Positions 31,691 through 43,505 of a stretch of DNA of 64,000 nt are shown one piece after another. Positions within the stretch are counted from its first letter, which is position 1; the number at the start of each line of letters is the position of its first letter. Below the pieces are notes generated by a model. The model was not told where the DNA came from. It did no database searches and worked only from the letters and a program-made list of their open reading frames with translations. Source of the stretch: Acheta domesticus (taxonomy: Eukaryota; Arthropoda; Insecta; Orthoptera; Gryllidae); assembly GCA_031308135.1 (NCBI GenBank), contig JAHLJT010000631.1, positions 156,753,276-156,817,275 on the forward strand, written 5' to 3'. The position numbers were made by a program, and so were the translations under genes.

Positions 31691-33880
31691 ATGCACCTGC
31701 CTTGCATGCTTGCTCTTGTTCGCGGGGGCAAATTGTTTGCGGGAGTGATTGCCACCAGAGGCTGACCCTCACTTTTAGAACGCTAGAACACACTCCTAGT
31801 CCAGAGTATTATGAAATTAGTTAAAAGGTCATTGTTATAATTCAAATTCATCAAGTAAATTCCTTATTTATTTTCGGAAATATCTGAATTTTGGAAATAT
31901 ATATGTATAAATATAATCAAAATTTATCTTTAGTCCCAATGTTGCAGAAGTACGGAAATGTGAATCAGACGCATGTTCCTTAAATTTTCATTTTCTTTTC
32001 AAAATGAAACATTAGTTGAATATTCCTATTTTATTGCAATAATTTTAAAGTGTTCTTGTCGTGCACACCTTATCACTCAGGCAAGCATGTAATCAATTTT
32101 ATCTGCACATTTTCATGGAAGCTATTATTTTATATTTAAGTTGATTATATGTTAAAATTTTTGGACTTATTTAAAAATGTAAATGAAAAGTTAAAAAATA
32201 ATCATAAAAAATATAGTGCATCAGTCAAAATTTCGATTAAGTTCATCTGCAATATTGGGTAGCCTTCTTTAAATGAATAAAATAACACACAACGTTTCAG
32301 TATTGTGATATCTTCTGGACAAATAAACCCATCTGCAAATCTACATTTCACAATCATGGAAAAAGATCGAAAAAAAAAGGTATTTGATATTGCAAACATT
32401 ATTTCCATAAAAGCAATTTGTTGATCGGCGCACCATTTCGCTCTCCCGGAGAACACAAATATTCCCCTTCCCCCCGAAGTCAAACAATACCGTTCCTTGC
32501 AGCGACATGGATTCACGATCAGCAGGGCATGTGTCGGTATTTTAAAGGCACCTCCCAAAATGGACGCAGCCGCATTCCGAAGCGTTGAGCGCGCCCCGCG
32601 GCTCCAGGTGGCACCACTCACAGTTCACCGCCCGCGCGATTGGATCTCCGTCCCTCGCTGTGGAAACGCAGGGTGATTACGCGAAATTATTTCGCGAAAT
32701 TTACGTCCGCGTCGCTCTGCCGCTGCCCGTATGCACATTATTTCAAGTGAATTTGATTTGACGCCCGGAAAAGATATGCGTGAAAAATATTTTGTAGCAT
32801 CGGCCCGACAACAATTAATTATTTCTATGTTTGTTGTTACACGGATTTTTGCATCAATGGATTACATTTTGTATAAAATCCTATTTAAATTTAAGTGACG
32901 CGAGGTAATTTATAAAACGTCAACAACTTTATGAATACATGCCGTTATTTTCCTAGTGGGAACGCTGGAAAACAATGCGCTTACAGGCTGCCGTAATTGT
33001 CATTGTGATCCATTGTGGACGAGAGATTTGTCCTTTATATGTAGTTACGATTTCTTTTCATATGCCTCTCTTCGACCGGAATTATGAACGATTTAACGTA
33101 TAAATACAAAAGGTATTGGAAAGTTATTAAAAAAACAATGTATTATTAAATAAAATAAATACGAATTCGAATGAAAAATAACATACATTTATTTTTTCGA
33201 ATTTTAACAATCAATGTTAAAGAGTTATTAATTGTGAGGAATTCCTCAGCCTCACAGTTACGATGAAAATGATAACTATAGTCAGCTTACCAGAGGTAGA
33301 AGACTTACCTCTATGCCTTCCTTTCATGGGCAGATGACCAAAGAACCTTCCACAAGGTGGTTAATTATGATATAGAAAATAAATATTCAATCGTTGATAA
33401 CCTATTGGCGCATTCCAATAATGTAGCCGTATCACAGCTATCGCGTTCGTACTGTTTGGTATGCAACGCTCAGATATGTTTTAATTTTGTAAAAAAAAGG
33501 CCTTCCCATTTTGAAACATATTCACACATTATCACACATCACACATATCACACATTATCACACATTTTTAAATTGTTGTCTATGGTTAAAATAAAGTGAA
33601 ATAATTTTACCAAAAAATATTTTCACTATTAATGAATTGCTACTTTTACTACCATTAGAATGGAGAGAAACAGAAAGAAAAATCGCTTTATTTGGTCCTC
33701 TAATATAAGTATCCTTCACACGGACCTTCTCGACTTCCCATGGCGTATGTGCTGGCAGAGAATTGGTTTATAAATGGACAGGGATGGCTAATTGATGGCT
33801 CAGGAACGGGTTATTGACAGAAGTGGGACAGTGATGATGCTCTGGCGGAGAGTGGCGTAGTCTCGTCAACAGCAGCGCAG
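31691..33880. other. AT-rich stretch with a small CpG patch, nothing recognised
   Basis: A CpG-rich patch lies at about 32520-32720 and includes GCGAAAT-t-ATTTCGC (32679-32693, palindromic). The minus-strand frame at 32202-32621 (139 codons) spans it without any recognisable domain. A (CACATTATCA)-type short tandem repeat lies at about 33519-33567. Confidence 0.5.
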
Positions 33881-34103
33881 ATGCACTTCCCCACCTCCGC
33901 CAGCAATACACTTTTCTGAATAGCAGCCTTCACACGACGCCGCTGAGCTTAGCTGTTTACAAGGTGACTGCTGTGCATCCACCCTGGCGCCCATGGGACT
34001 CACGAATCCTTCCTTCCCGCGCTCAGTGGCGCTGGCCGATGGCTGTGTGTGAAGGGGCCCTTCTCGATGGCGATGCCGAGTGGTCCTATGTGCAAGCGAC
34101 CTA
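33881..34103. other. GC-rich island, left part
   Basis: GC-rich sequence begins here and continues to 34690, interrupted by the foldback MITE at 34104. No gene is recognised. Confidence 0.5.
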
Positions 34104-34330
34104 TATTGCGATTTTTCTAAGAGCGACCCTCAAGGCCACTCAAATACCATTTCGCGTCTTTCTGAGTCGTTCCTCTAGATTTCGCACGATCGCGACCGTA
34201 TGAAGCAGTGCTTGCGATCATGCGACTTCTACCGGCAAGACCGAGAAAAGACGCGAAATGCCGTGACATATTCCATCGCGAAGATGGGATTTGAGTGGCC
34301 TTGAGGGTCGCTCTTAGAAAAATCGCAGTA
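34104..34330. mobile_element. Foldback MITE in a GC island
   Basis: The left arm is 34104-34149 and the right arm 34287-34330. They are inverted copies sharing GAGCGACCCTCAAGGCCACT in both. A second internal pair, TTTCGCGTCTTT near 34150 and AAAGACGCGAAA near 34247, is also inverted. The outer bases are TA on both sides. The unit is 227 bp with no coding capacity. It is GC-richer than the other MITEs, like its surroundings. Confidence 0.82.
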
Positions 34331-34690
34331 TAAGGAGTCGTCGGTAGAAACGGCTCAGCTTCCTTTCCAACATTCCGCGTCTCCATCGACAACAGCAGTA
34401 AACCTGAAGGACACGGCGCGGCGTCGCTCGGCGCGTGCGCAGGAAGGAATGGCAGCTGCGCCCGGGGCGAGAAGCGTCGTCCATCCGCGAGCGGCGAAGG
34501 AGCTGTCTGTCCTTGGATGGCAGGCGATCGCGCGTCGCCCGGGGCTTTTATTGGCGCGATCGGGCACTTCACGTTCGTTAAAGCCGTTCGGGCCTGCCAT
34601 TCGCGCTTGCGCTCTCGGCGTGACGAGTGACTCGAAAGTTGAGCCTCGCGGGAGGCGAAGATTTGCTTCAAGATCGACTCAAGCAAGTCA
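34331..34690. other. CpG-rich island, right part
   Basis: Dense CpG sequence (gcgcccggggcgagaagcgtcgtcc, gatcgcgcgtcgcccgggg). Overlapping frames on both strands are compositional. A promoter or first exon is possible but unproven. Confidence 0.5.
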
Positions 34691-36268
34691 CCTTAGCTGC
34701 TTTGCAAACAGCTTTTGTTATTCCTTTGAATGAAACATTCTTCATGCACATCACATAAAAACAAGACGGCTATCTGTATGATGTTGGGGCTTGTGAACTA
34801 ATGAGAAATGAATAAAAAGCAACTTTGAGGTAATTACATACGTGAGGGGAATTTATTTCCTGCAAGAACAAAGAATGTGATAGAAGAACAAAATTGTGCT
34901 CGGTAATCGTAAATTAGTTTTCGCTGCTAATTGCATCGCACTAATTTTACATATTTCCAAAGCCAAGATTTTGAGTTATGACATGACATTTCATAATTAT
35001 CATCATTTATCATTTATCATCATTCATAATTATCATCATGACATCACTTCTAGAGAGCATTAAGAATCAATTGTGTGTATTTATATTTGAAATAGCCAAT
35101 TTGTACCATATGTATCAAACACATTTGCACAGTACTGCCGCAACTACTCAAACTAGATTCGAAACAACTGTTAAAATCATTCTGTAAGTGATTCTTTTAA
35201 AAAAAGTTTCTTACAATTTCAAAAATTATTATAATATTCAATTTAATTCTTATGGAATATTTTGCGTCTATTTTGCATCGTTTCAATTTGTGGATTTGCG
35301 TGCGTTGATATAATATTTATTAGCAAAGCGTTTGTTTCAAATATCATTCAACAGAACAATGAATGTAAGTACCTCCTCTGTACTTCTAATTTGGAATATT
35401 CGCATATTGACGGAAAACTAAGTAGCCTCTTACCATGCAAAAGGGGGGAGTTCACTGAACCCATTACAATAAAACAATTCCTATTATCATATATTGTAAT
35501 TTTATTCATTACCTGTCAATTACAATCGAAGCTAGTAATTTTCATAATATCAATAGCAAAAATGAAAAACCGTAACAAATATTTTTAAGAAAATTTTATA
35601 TAAACAATATTTTGAATGCATTAGACAAAAATTACTCAGAGTGATGACCTTCAGTGCATTGGACATACTTTATAATTCTTTCTGAATGCCTATTACTCGT
35701 ACAAGCATGCTGATTACACTGCAAACACAGCTTCGGTTTGCTCAGATGGTTGTATTTTTATTTTATTTTATTTTTAGTTTTGCTTCGGAGGTGCAAATAC
35801 AGCAACAGCCTTTGGCAGAAGGATCTTGATGGACTCTTATATTCTTGATATTCCTACCTAGAATACTTCTCACAGAATGAACAATTGCCTGTGGTAAGCC
35901 ATTTACGTACCTGAGATAACATTTCCTAATAAGTATTTGGTACCGTGGACCGAAGTTGGGGTTTGATGAGTGTAAAGAGACATTTTAATTTTGATGGTGC
36001 TATGAAATAACTTACAATTAACAGCGAAAATCGTAAAATATCATAAAAAGCCTACTGATAATAACTCAAAAGAAATAAACTCTACAAAAATAATTCGAGA
36101 AAATAAGGAGCATAATGAATACATGTGGAATCAGTGCCCTTCCTCGGAGTTCTAGAGTTAAAATGAGATTCTCTCTCAAATGCAAGTCTTTCAACACTGT
36201 ATGTGCGATCTTGGATATATGCAGTTGCAAGAAACATAAAATCGCTTAGAGGACATTAGGTTAATTTT
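34691..36268. other. AT-rich intergenic stretch, nothing recognised
   Basis: The plus-strand frame at 35262-35588 (108 codons, hydrophobic) has no recognisable family. ATC-type imperfect repeats occur at about 34995-35040. Confidence 0.5.
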
Positions 36269-37858
36269 ACTTTCCCGTATACGTACGTATACACGGAGTG
36301 ATATACGTAGTATAGGGAAAGTTATGTAATGCTGCGCGAAAAAATGGCCAATTTTCGGCGGAAAAAAATTAATTGCCGGGCCGTGAAAACGAATAAGTGG
36401 ATCAAACCAGTTGCTAAATTAAGAAAAAAAATCCTCTATCTCGTGGTGTGGTCAAAATCCATGATTTCTTGCTTCTTTATACTTAAAAATCGATTGACGG
36501 CATTCCGTCCGTCTGTTCGTCTATGGTCAACGCTAGCGCCTAAACCGTTCGGTCGATTTTCTTCAAAATTGATATTCCCCAGTCGATCTGATTCTAGTCG
36601 AAGCTTTGTGATTTTGAAAAAGATTCTTTAAAATTTGGGGGTACTTTATATGAAGCCCCCCGGGGATTTTCAACATTTTCTCAAAAACGGCTCCAAATTT
36701 TTTCTTTAAATTTCCTGTATGAATAGAGGAAAATACACTTTTTAACATGGCATAAGTCCGATTTTCACGTACAGCTCTGAATTTTCGAAAATTGTGAAAG
36801 TTTGAATTTTTTCGGCGTCTTTCTCCAACTACAAAATTGAAGATAGAGATTTTTTCTTCAAATAAAATTTGTTCTGCATATTGAGTTCTTTAATAAAGGT
36901 CATGTAAATGTTTTTCACAATTTTGGTAGTTTTCGTGCAATATTGCGTGCAATATGTGCAATTTTAAAAATTACAAAAACAAAATTTTCTCAAAAACGGC
37001 TCCACATTTTTTCTTTAAACTTTTGGTAGGGATAGTGGTAAATGTACTCTATCAATGACATAAAAGCCATTTTGGTCTATCGGTTGGTTTTTTCAAAAAT
37101 TACAAAAATGTAAATTTTTTTACTTGTCTCTCACGTCGTTAATATTTACATTATCGGCGATTTTGTTACATTATTATATTTACGAGTATATATGCTTTAA
37201 ATAATGTCAAGTAAAGTTTCTCGAAAACACTACCGTTTTCTGTGAAAAGTAGCTCAAATTTCGGCATTTTCAGAAATGCTCAAACGTCATTTTCTCGTAT
37301 ATGGCTGCAATTTTTTTCTTGAAACTTTTGTAACGGATAGTGCTAATTACACTCATTAGTATAGCGTGAAGTTTATTTTGAGTTTTTTTTTGTTTTTTTC
37401 AAAAATTATATATATGTAAATTTTTTGAAAGATCTCTCACATCTTTAATATGCATATTATTCGCAATTTGTAAAGATGATTATATTTGTGAGTGTAAGTG
37501 CTTCAGATAACTTCAAATAATGTATTTTGAAAACTCAAAAATTTTCTGTGAAAATGAGCTTCAAATTTCGCATTTTAGTCGTGCTAAAACGCCATTTTCT
37601 CTTAAACGGCACATAATTTTTAAAAGAAAATTGCCATTTACGGCTAGGTTTTTGTGTTCTTTAATATTCTAAAATTATTGTTTCTGTTCTACCAATAGGA
37701 AATCGAAAAATTAAGAAAATGACAAAAAAATGTACTTTTGGCGATGATAGATGGTAGCTGGCAAGAAAGAGTATGTGGCGATTCCGAATAGCTAGCGAAG
37801 ACCCAGGAAAATAGAAAACTAATACGGGAAAGTCTGTGCCATTCTGTAGCACCACTAG
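36269..37858 (+). repeat. HINE copy G, complete reference copy (1590 bp)
   Basis: It opens with the subterminal repeat ACTTTCCCGTAT and the perfect palindrome GTATACGTACGTATAC, closing a hairpin with GGGAAAGT. A conserved block with a short GTCY microsatellite (about 36507-36527) follows. The body then has four related units in which 'ttttctcaaaaacggctcc' or its variant recurs at 36676, 36985, 37290 and 37595 (periods about 305-309 bp). The 3' end has ATACGGGAAAGT, the exact complement of the 5' repeat, then hairpin GTGCC...GGTGCT-type arms and CTAG at 37855-37858 followed by T. No protein is encoded, so mobilisation would need an autonomous Helitron/Helentron elsewhere. Confidence 0.95.
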
Positions 37859-38821
37859 TTTTGGGTTAAAATCATTAGGTTAAAATCTTTAAGAAGTCAT
37901 AAAAATGTGGTCGAAAATCCTTTATTGAAAAGCACAAGGAAAAGGTACCGTCTTAAGACATTTTGTAGGAACCAAATTTCCAAGAGCTGAAATAAAACGG
38001 ACAGTAAGTGCTTTATAATACGAAATAAATACAGGACTTTCTACTTTTCATCTACTCGAACACGGAAATTGTCAAGCTGTGAACATTCTGATTGTGCCTT
38101 ACTCAACTCAGAAAACTCTCAAGAGAACGTAAAGCGTTGGTCTCTTCACCCACGGGGCGCGCGGCGGGCGAAGGGGTTTGCGAAACACCCTGCATACGGC
38201 GTGTAGCAGCCTTATCGGCCGTCCACGGCCCGTCGCCTGCCGCGCTGGCGCCCGGCAGCGAACGGGGCGCGCCGATACGTCGCGGCGCAACGACCGCGCT
38301 GGTGGCGCGTCAAGCGGCGGGCCGGGCGTTTACGGCGCGGGGGCGGCAGCTGGCGACGGGGCGCTCGCAGCCGTGCGACAACGGAGATCTCGCGGAGATT
38401 GGGAAACACTCCGTGAAGAAAATAGAGGAAGGGGCTCTTTGAATAATGTACCAGCAAGGAAATGAAATCGTGGTTCACCAACATTGAACTAACATTTCTC
38501 GATTGTAGTAAACTGCCATTTATTCAAAGAATGGTGAGGGAAGATGCTCTCGAAAATCTTTGACTATGCATCTAACATTTGGAATCTACAGTAGTAACAA
38601 GGACGATATAAAAATTCCGAGGAAGACTTCTTGGAATAGGTTACTATTTCATGTTTTCTATATTTCTGCTTGATACGATAAACTAATCCCCTTAAAAAAA
38701 TCTGCGAATTTTCATAGAGACCAAATAGCGAAAAAACAGTACGTCATGAGTAAGTCGTTAAAAAATAACTACTAGTTTCAATACTAGCGTTAATACTACT
38801 AACTTCAAACCACTAGATAAA
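37859..38821. other. Spacer with CpG-rich island
   Basis: A strongly CpG-rich segment at about 38140-38440 (ggggcgcgcggcgggcg, cgcgccgatacgtcgcggcgcaacgaccgcg) sits in otherwise AT-rich DNA. It might be a promoter; no supported gene. Confidence 0.5.
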
Positions 38822-41279
38822 CTAGTATTGACACAATTGCCCTGACATTCCCGTGTTATAGCGTTTTCCATTCGTTGCACTGAAACCCACCCTAGTGCAG
38901 GGCAAATACGTCATCGCTGCCCCATACGCGTGAAGGGCAGACACGATTGAAACTTATTCCGGAGCGGGTGCGCTACGCAATGAGATTATAGACAGCCGTT
39001 CTTGGTCTGCCACACTGACAGAACTCGAAAAATATGAATTTTGAAATTGTTATCGTTGTTATGATTTTTATAATAAAAACTATAATTTTAACATAACTTG
39101 TACAAAGTCTTTTGGTAATTATTTACTCCTTAGTTCACAAAGTATTAAAACTATTAACGTGTGATTCTTTATTTAAAAATTACCGAAAACTTCGAAAGCG
39201 AATCTGTCGAAAGTTCATTTCTCCAGATTTGTCAGTGATATACAGTACACTAGATATCGAACCGAAAGGTTTCTGCCGAATTATTTGTTTATTGAAAACT
39301 ATAAAAATATTAATGTGAGCATTTCCGCTTCAGCATGCGAGAAACATTTCTTGGCACGTTGTATATTTGAATGATTTTGTAAGGGCATAGGTTTGATTAC
39401 TAAATAACAATGGATTTGTTAACATGTAGTTATTCCCGGTTGAATTGTACGAAAACAAATGATTTTCCGAACTTCGTATAAGTCACAAAGTATTTTAAGG
39501 CATTTCTTGTAAAACATGGTACCTTCACAATTTCATCACGAATCCAAATCAACATTCATAACTTCCGTACCTAACCTCAAAATGGCCCAGTACAATTGAC
39601 TGTAGCGTTGAGCTCGTCAGTGCAGGTTAGGACGTCCCGAGTGCACCCTGGTTCCGTGTCATTGTGCGAATGGAACATGGGCTTCTCCGCACTGGTGCGC
39701 CCTAGCGGGCGAATGGAACACGAAAGCTGCCCTGAGTGCGTACTGGGTGCGCACCAGTGCGGCGAATGGAAAACGCTATTAGTTTTCTATTTCCTTTGGT
39801 CTCTGTTAGCTATTCGGACTTGTCACATACTCTTGTCAGCTGCTATCTATCGCCGCGCCAACGAACCTTTTTTCCCCCCTTTTTTTTGACATTTTCTTAA
39901 GTTTTCGGTTTCCTGATATTAGAACGGAAATGCTATTTTTAGAATAGCAAAGAACACTAGAACTTCGTCCTAAATGGCAATTTCCCTTCAAAAATTTTGA
40001 ACCGTTTTTTATAAAATGACTTTAAAGCGCTTCAGTATATCAGAAATTGAAGCTCTTTTTCAGAGCAATCTTTTGTGTTTTCGAAAAACTTCATTAGAAA
40101 ACATTTAAAGTACACTAACTCACAAATACAACAAACAATATTTACAAATACAATATTTACAAATTGCTGTAAACGTGCATATTAACGGTAGTGAGATTTT
40201 TCAAAATATTACATTTCTGTAATTTTTGAAAAAACAAAAAATACCCTAAAACCAACTTTGTCATATTAAAGGGTGCTACTAGCACTATCCGTTCGAAAAG
40301 TTTGAAAAAAAATTTGGAGTCATTTATGACAAAATAGCTTTTGAGAGTTTCTGAAACTGAAATTTTGAGCTAGTTTTCACAAAAATAAGGTTGAGTGTTT
40401 GAGATACTTTATGTAATATTATTTAAAGCACATGTACTCGTAAATATAATAAAGTGAACAAATCGCCTGCGAATATAAATATTAACGTCGTGAGATAGCA
40501 AGTCTAATAGTGACATTTTGTGTAATTTTTGAATACACAAAATAATAGGACAATATAACATTTAATTCATCCCATAGAGTACATTATAACTAACCCTACC
40601 AAAAGTTTAAAGAAAAACATTTAGCCGTTTTCTAGAAATTCTTGTTTTTGTTATTTTATAAAATTGCTTTTATTGCCACTCAATATTGCGCGAAAACCTC
40701 GAAAATTTTCAAAAAATGGTACATGACCTTAATGAACGAAATACATATGGAGAACAAATTTCATTTGAAGGAAAAATCTGTACCTTCAATTTTGTAGTTG
40801 TAGGCAGACGCCGAAAAAATTCAAAATTTGTCAATTTTAAAAAATATTCGGGAGTTAACCCCGAAGATCCGCCTTATGAATATGCCACCTTTAGAAGTTT
40901 ATTTTACTCTATTCTTACAATAAATATAAAAACATTTTTTTAGCCGATGTGGAGAAGATTTTGAGTATGTCCGTGTAATGTACCCCCCAATTTTTAAGAA
41001 TGTTTTTCAAAATCTCAAAGCTTCGACTCAAGCGGAGAGGACGACTCAAGAGGTTTCTTCAATTTAGAAAACATTTTGGGCATGGTTTAGGCGCTAGTAA
41101 TGTTCACAGAGGGACGGGCAGACAGACGTTTTGAAAAAAACGCTTTTTCGGTATTAGGGGACCTCAGAACGTGTATTTCCATTGAAATCTCGAAATCGAT
41201 TTTCCGCCGGATTATGTAACTTTGCCTGTAGTCCGTGTAGTGTATATTACTCCGTATAGACGTATGTATACGGGAAAGT
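38822..41279 (-). repeat. HINE copy H, full-length but split by a PIF/Harbinger-like element
   Basis: The 5' end at 41279 reads ACTTTCCCGTATAC on the minus strand, followed by family blocks and a short GTCY tract (about 41107-41125). The body aligns with the reference copy to 39781. The last ~37 bp of the 3' end lie on the far side of an insertion, at 38822-38858. That piece, read on the plus strand, begins with CTAG and ends cccgtgtta, and aligns with the 3' terminus of the 18831-21725 copy. Confidence 0.85.
38859..39778. mobile_element. PIF/Harbinger-like non-autonomous element, 920 bp, TSD TTA
   Basis: The terminal inverted repeats TAGCGTTTTCCATTCG (38859-38874) and its complement (39763-39778) are perfect for 16 bp. 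They continue with GCACT and ACC(C) matches inward. TTA flanks both ends (38856-38858 and 39779-39781), and removing the insert restores the HINE sequence. A 3-bp TWA duplication is the PIF/Harbinger hallmark. GCGAATGGAA recurs at about 39668, 39709 and 39762, so the right end has subterminal repeats. No transposase is present. Confidence 0.8.
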
Positions 41280-41289
41280 CTTTCGCAGC

Positions 41290-41831
41290 TTTGCGTTGAC
41301 GTCCGTTATGAAGGGTATTGGAATAGCAGACCATGAATGTTAGCTTTGTGACTGTTGTGGAAATATACTCAAGTTAGTGTTGAGTTCTGCAATCCTTTTT
41401 GCCACGGTAGTTGGCTGTCTGGCCACAATAATTTTTAATGTCCTTCGGTCTCTGTCAGTTTAACTTCGGCTTTCGCCCACTATTCCCCTTCGCGGATGAT
41501 TTACCACGTTGTGTATGCTATGATTACTATGAACACTGTTGCTCGTGAAACGTCAAACAGTTCAGCAGTTTTCATCACAGATGCGCCCGTTAACCGCGCT
41601 CCAACGATTTGCCCCCTTTCAAAGAATGAGGGATCACGAATTTCACCGATCGCTTGTGATCATCGTCGCAGACAAAAGCCTGTAATGCGCTACAACGCCA
41701 CCTTCAAAACGAGACACGTGAACTGTGCAACGCAGCTGCGTCGCCGAGATCACACGTCCGCAGTAGCGCCAATGTGCGAAAACATATGCATTATTGCAGA
41801 ATGTTCATATAATTTTGTTCAACCCCTGTAA
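41290..41831 (-). pseudogene. Tc1-like transposase, 5' half fragment
   Basis: Reading from 41831 down, the terminal repeat (CAGGGGTTGAACAAAATTAT) is followed by a conceptual N-terminus. It carries FERGQIVGARLTGASVMKTA, ELFDVSRATVFIVIIAYT (a helix-turn-helix), then KLTDRDRRTLKIIVARQPTT and VAKRIAELNTNL, with frameshifts between segments. The fragment ends near 41290, ten bases from the HINE 5' end at 41279. The catalytic core and the other terminal repeat are missing. Confidence 0.82.
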
Positions 41832-42880
41832 GTGGTAGGCGAGAAATTAAATAGCCTAAAGACATTTTGTATTTGAACTAAATTATCAAATGCTGAGGGG
41901 ATCTTTCGGAGAATTATGAAAATGCTCGATTAAAAAAATAGAAAAACGGGTTCTTAATGTACAGGTAAGAAATTTAAGACGATGCTTTCCAACATTGTAA
42001 TAACATTTTTTTGTGAAATATTATTTTTGCCCTTAAATAATTTCAAGCACTTTTAAACTTTATTGAATAACTAGTGATAAGGATTCACGCCTTTAAGTTC
42101 CTTTAAAATATTTTATGAATTTCACTGCAAATAAGAATTTTTTCATACAATATGATACTAATCGTATTATACTTACGTGAAAAATATTAATGCAGTTTCC
42201 AGAAACTATACCTATTCGTATTTAATTCTAAAATACATTTGTAAATATCTCTTGCTCCACGAATCCACTAAATTCATCTCTACCGTTAAAACAACCACGT
42301 GATAAGCTTCCTTCCCTGAAAAGCGCTTGGTTTATTTTCAATTTTATTTTTCAACCACTATTTCATGATTTTCCATAAATTTCAGTATATCGGAAAAATG
42401 ATCCTCAATTGTCATACTTGTAACGGCAGTACCAGTTAATCGTAACAAGTTTATTCTGGATTCAGTACACATAAAACGAATTTATTTTAATTCCTTTCCA
42501 AATATGTGCAATATAGTAATATACGCTGAGTGGTATACAAATGCTTAAAATGAAATCATTGGGTCAGTCTTATTAAAAATTATTAAAAGTAATTGATTAT
42601 CATAAATAATATTCGCACTTAATTGTGGCATTCCGATTTTAGAACCGTAGGAAGTAATTAATGAAGCAACTCTGAACAAAAAGTTGGAGAAAAAAGAATA
42701 TTCTCCATTTCTTGATGAATCTTGTTTCCACTTTATTGAGAGCGAATTTCGAATAAGTTCATCTATAAAAGTCTATGGTATCGAAAAATATATTGGTAAG
42801 CCTGCATTTTAATTTTGAGAATGTCAGGGTGCAAAACTATTTACCCAGCTGCGTTTCAGACACTTGAAATAGTTGACTAG
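41832..42880. other. AT-rich intergenic stretch, nothing recognised
   Basis: No gene or repeat is recognised. Confidence 0.55.
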
Positions 42881-43505
42881 GATTGTCCCCAGTTCAAAAA
42901 GGGAGAGGGAATCGCCTCCCAGGAATACCGGCGGTTCGCTGCGTTTCGCGCACATGTGCGAGGCAGCGCCAGAATAGCCCCGCACGTCGCCAGCGGCAGC
43001 GCGACAGCTGCGAACGCGGCCTGCCCTCGACCTCACTCCCCCCCCCCAGCACGCCTCGATTCCGTCATTTTACTCCCACGCCACGCTCCACTCCTCCCCG
43101 CCCCTCCTCCACCGGCCAACCCCAGCCGCCTCACACCGTCCCGCCCCGCCTCACCCCACCCAGTCCCTAGCGCGCCTCAATTCCGTCATTTTACTCCCAC
43201 GCCACGCTCCACTCTCCACCTCCTCGCCACGCCGCGCCCTGTCCCGATCCGCTACGCCTCGACGCGCCACGCCTCGCCCTGCCCCGCCACGCCTCTCCCA
43301 GCTTACCTCACCTGCCTCTCCCCCTCCCGCAATGCCTCACCCCACCCACACCCCAGCACGCCTCAATTCCGTCATTTTACTCGCACGCTCCACGCCCCAC
43401 TCTCCCCCATTGGACTCGTATGTCCCCTCCCTGTGTCACCCACTCCACCCCACCCACTGAACCCCCCAATTTCATTTTACTCTTACGCCACGCTCCATAT
43501 TCCCC
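42881..43505. repeat. C-rich minisatellite with CCGTCATTTTACTC core
   Basis: A conserved core (attccgtcattttactcc, then cacgccacgctccac) recurs at 43059, 43180, 43366 and, degraded, 43469. It is embedded in C-rich sequence (ccccaccc, cccgcc). Spacing is irregular (121, 186, 103 bp). The plus-strand Pro/Ser/His-rich frame across it is a product of the repeat. Confidence 0.8.

Noticed and set aside
32202..32621. 139-codon minus-strand frame as a host exon
   Set aside because: No recognisable domain, and it crosses a composition boundary. Kept only as unassigned sequence.
35262..35588. 108-codon hydrophobic frame as a small membrane protein
   Set aside because: AT-rich chance frames give such Phe/Ile-rich sequences. 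No signal or family resemblance beyond hydrophobicity.
41496..41831. 111-codon plus-strand frame
   Set aside because: Antisense shadow of the Tc1 N-terminal fragment on the minus strand.
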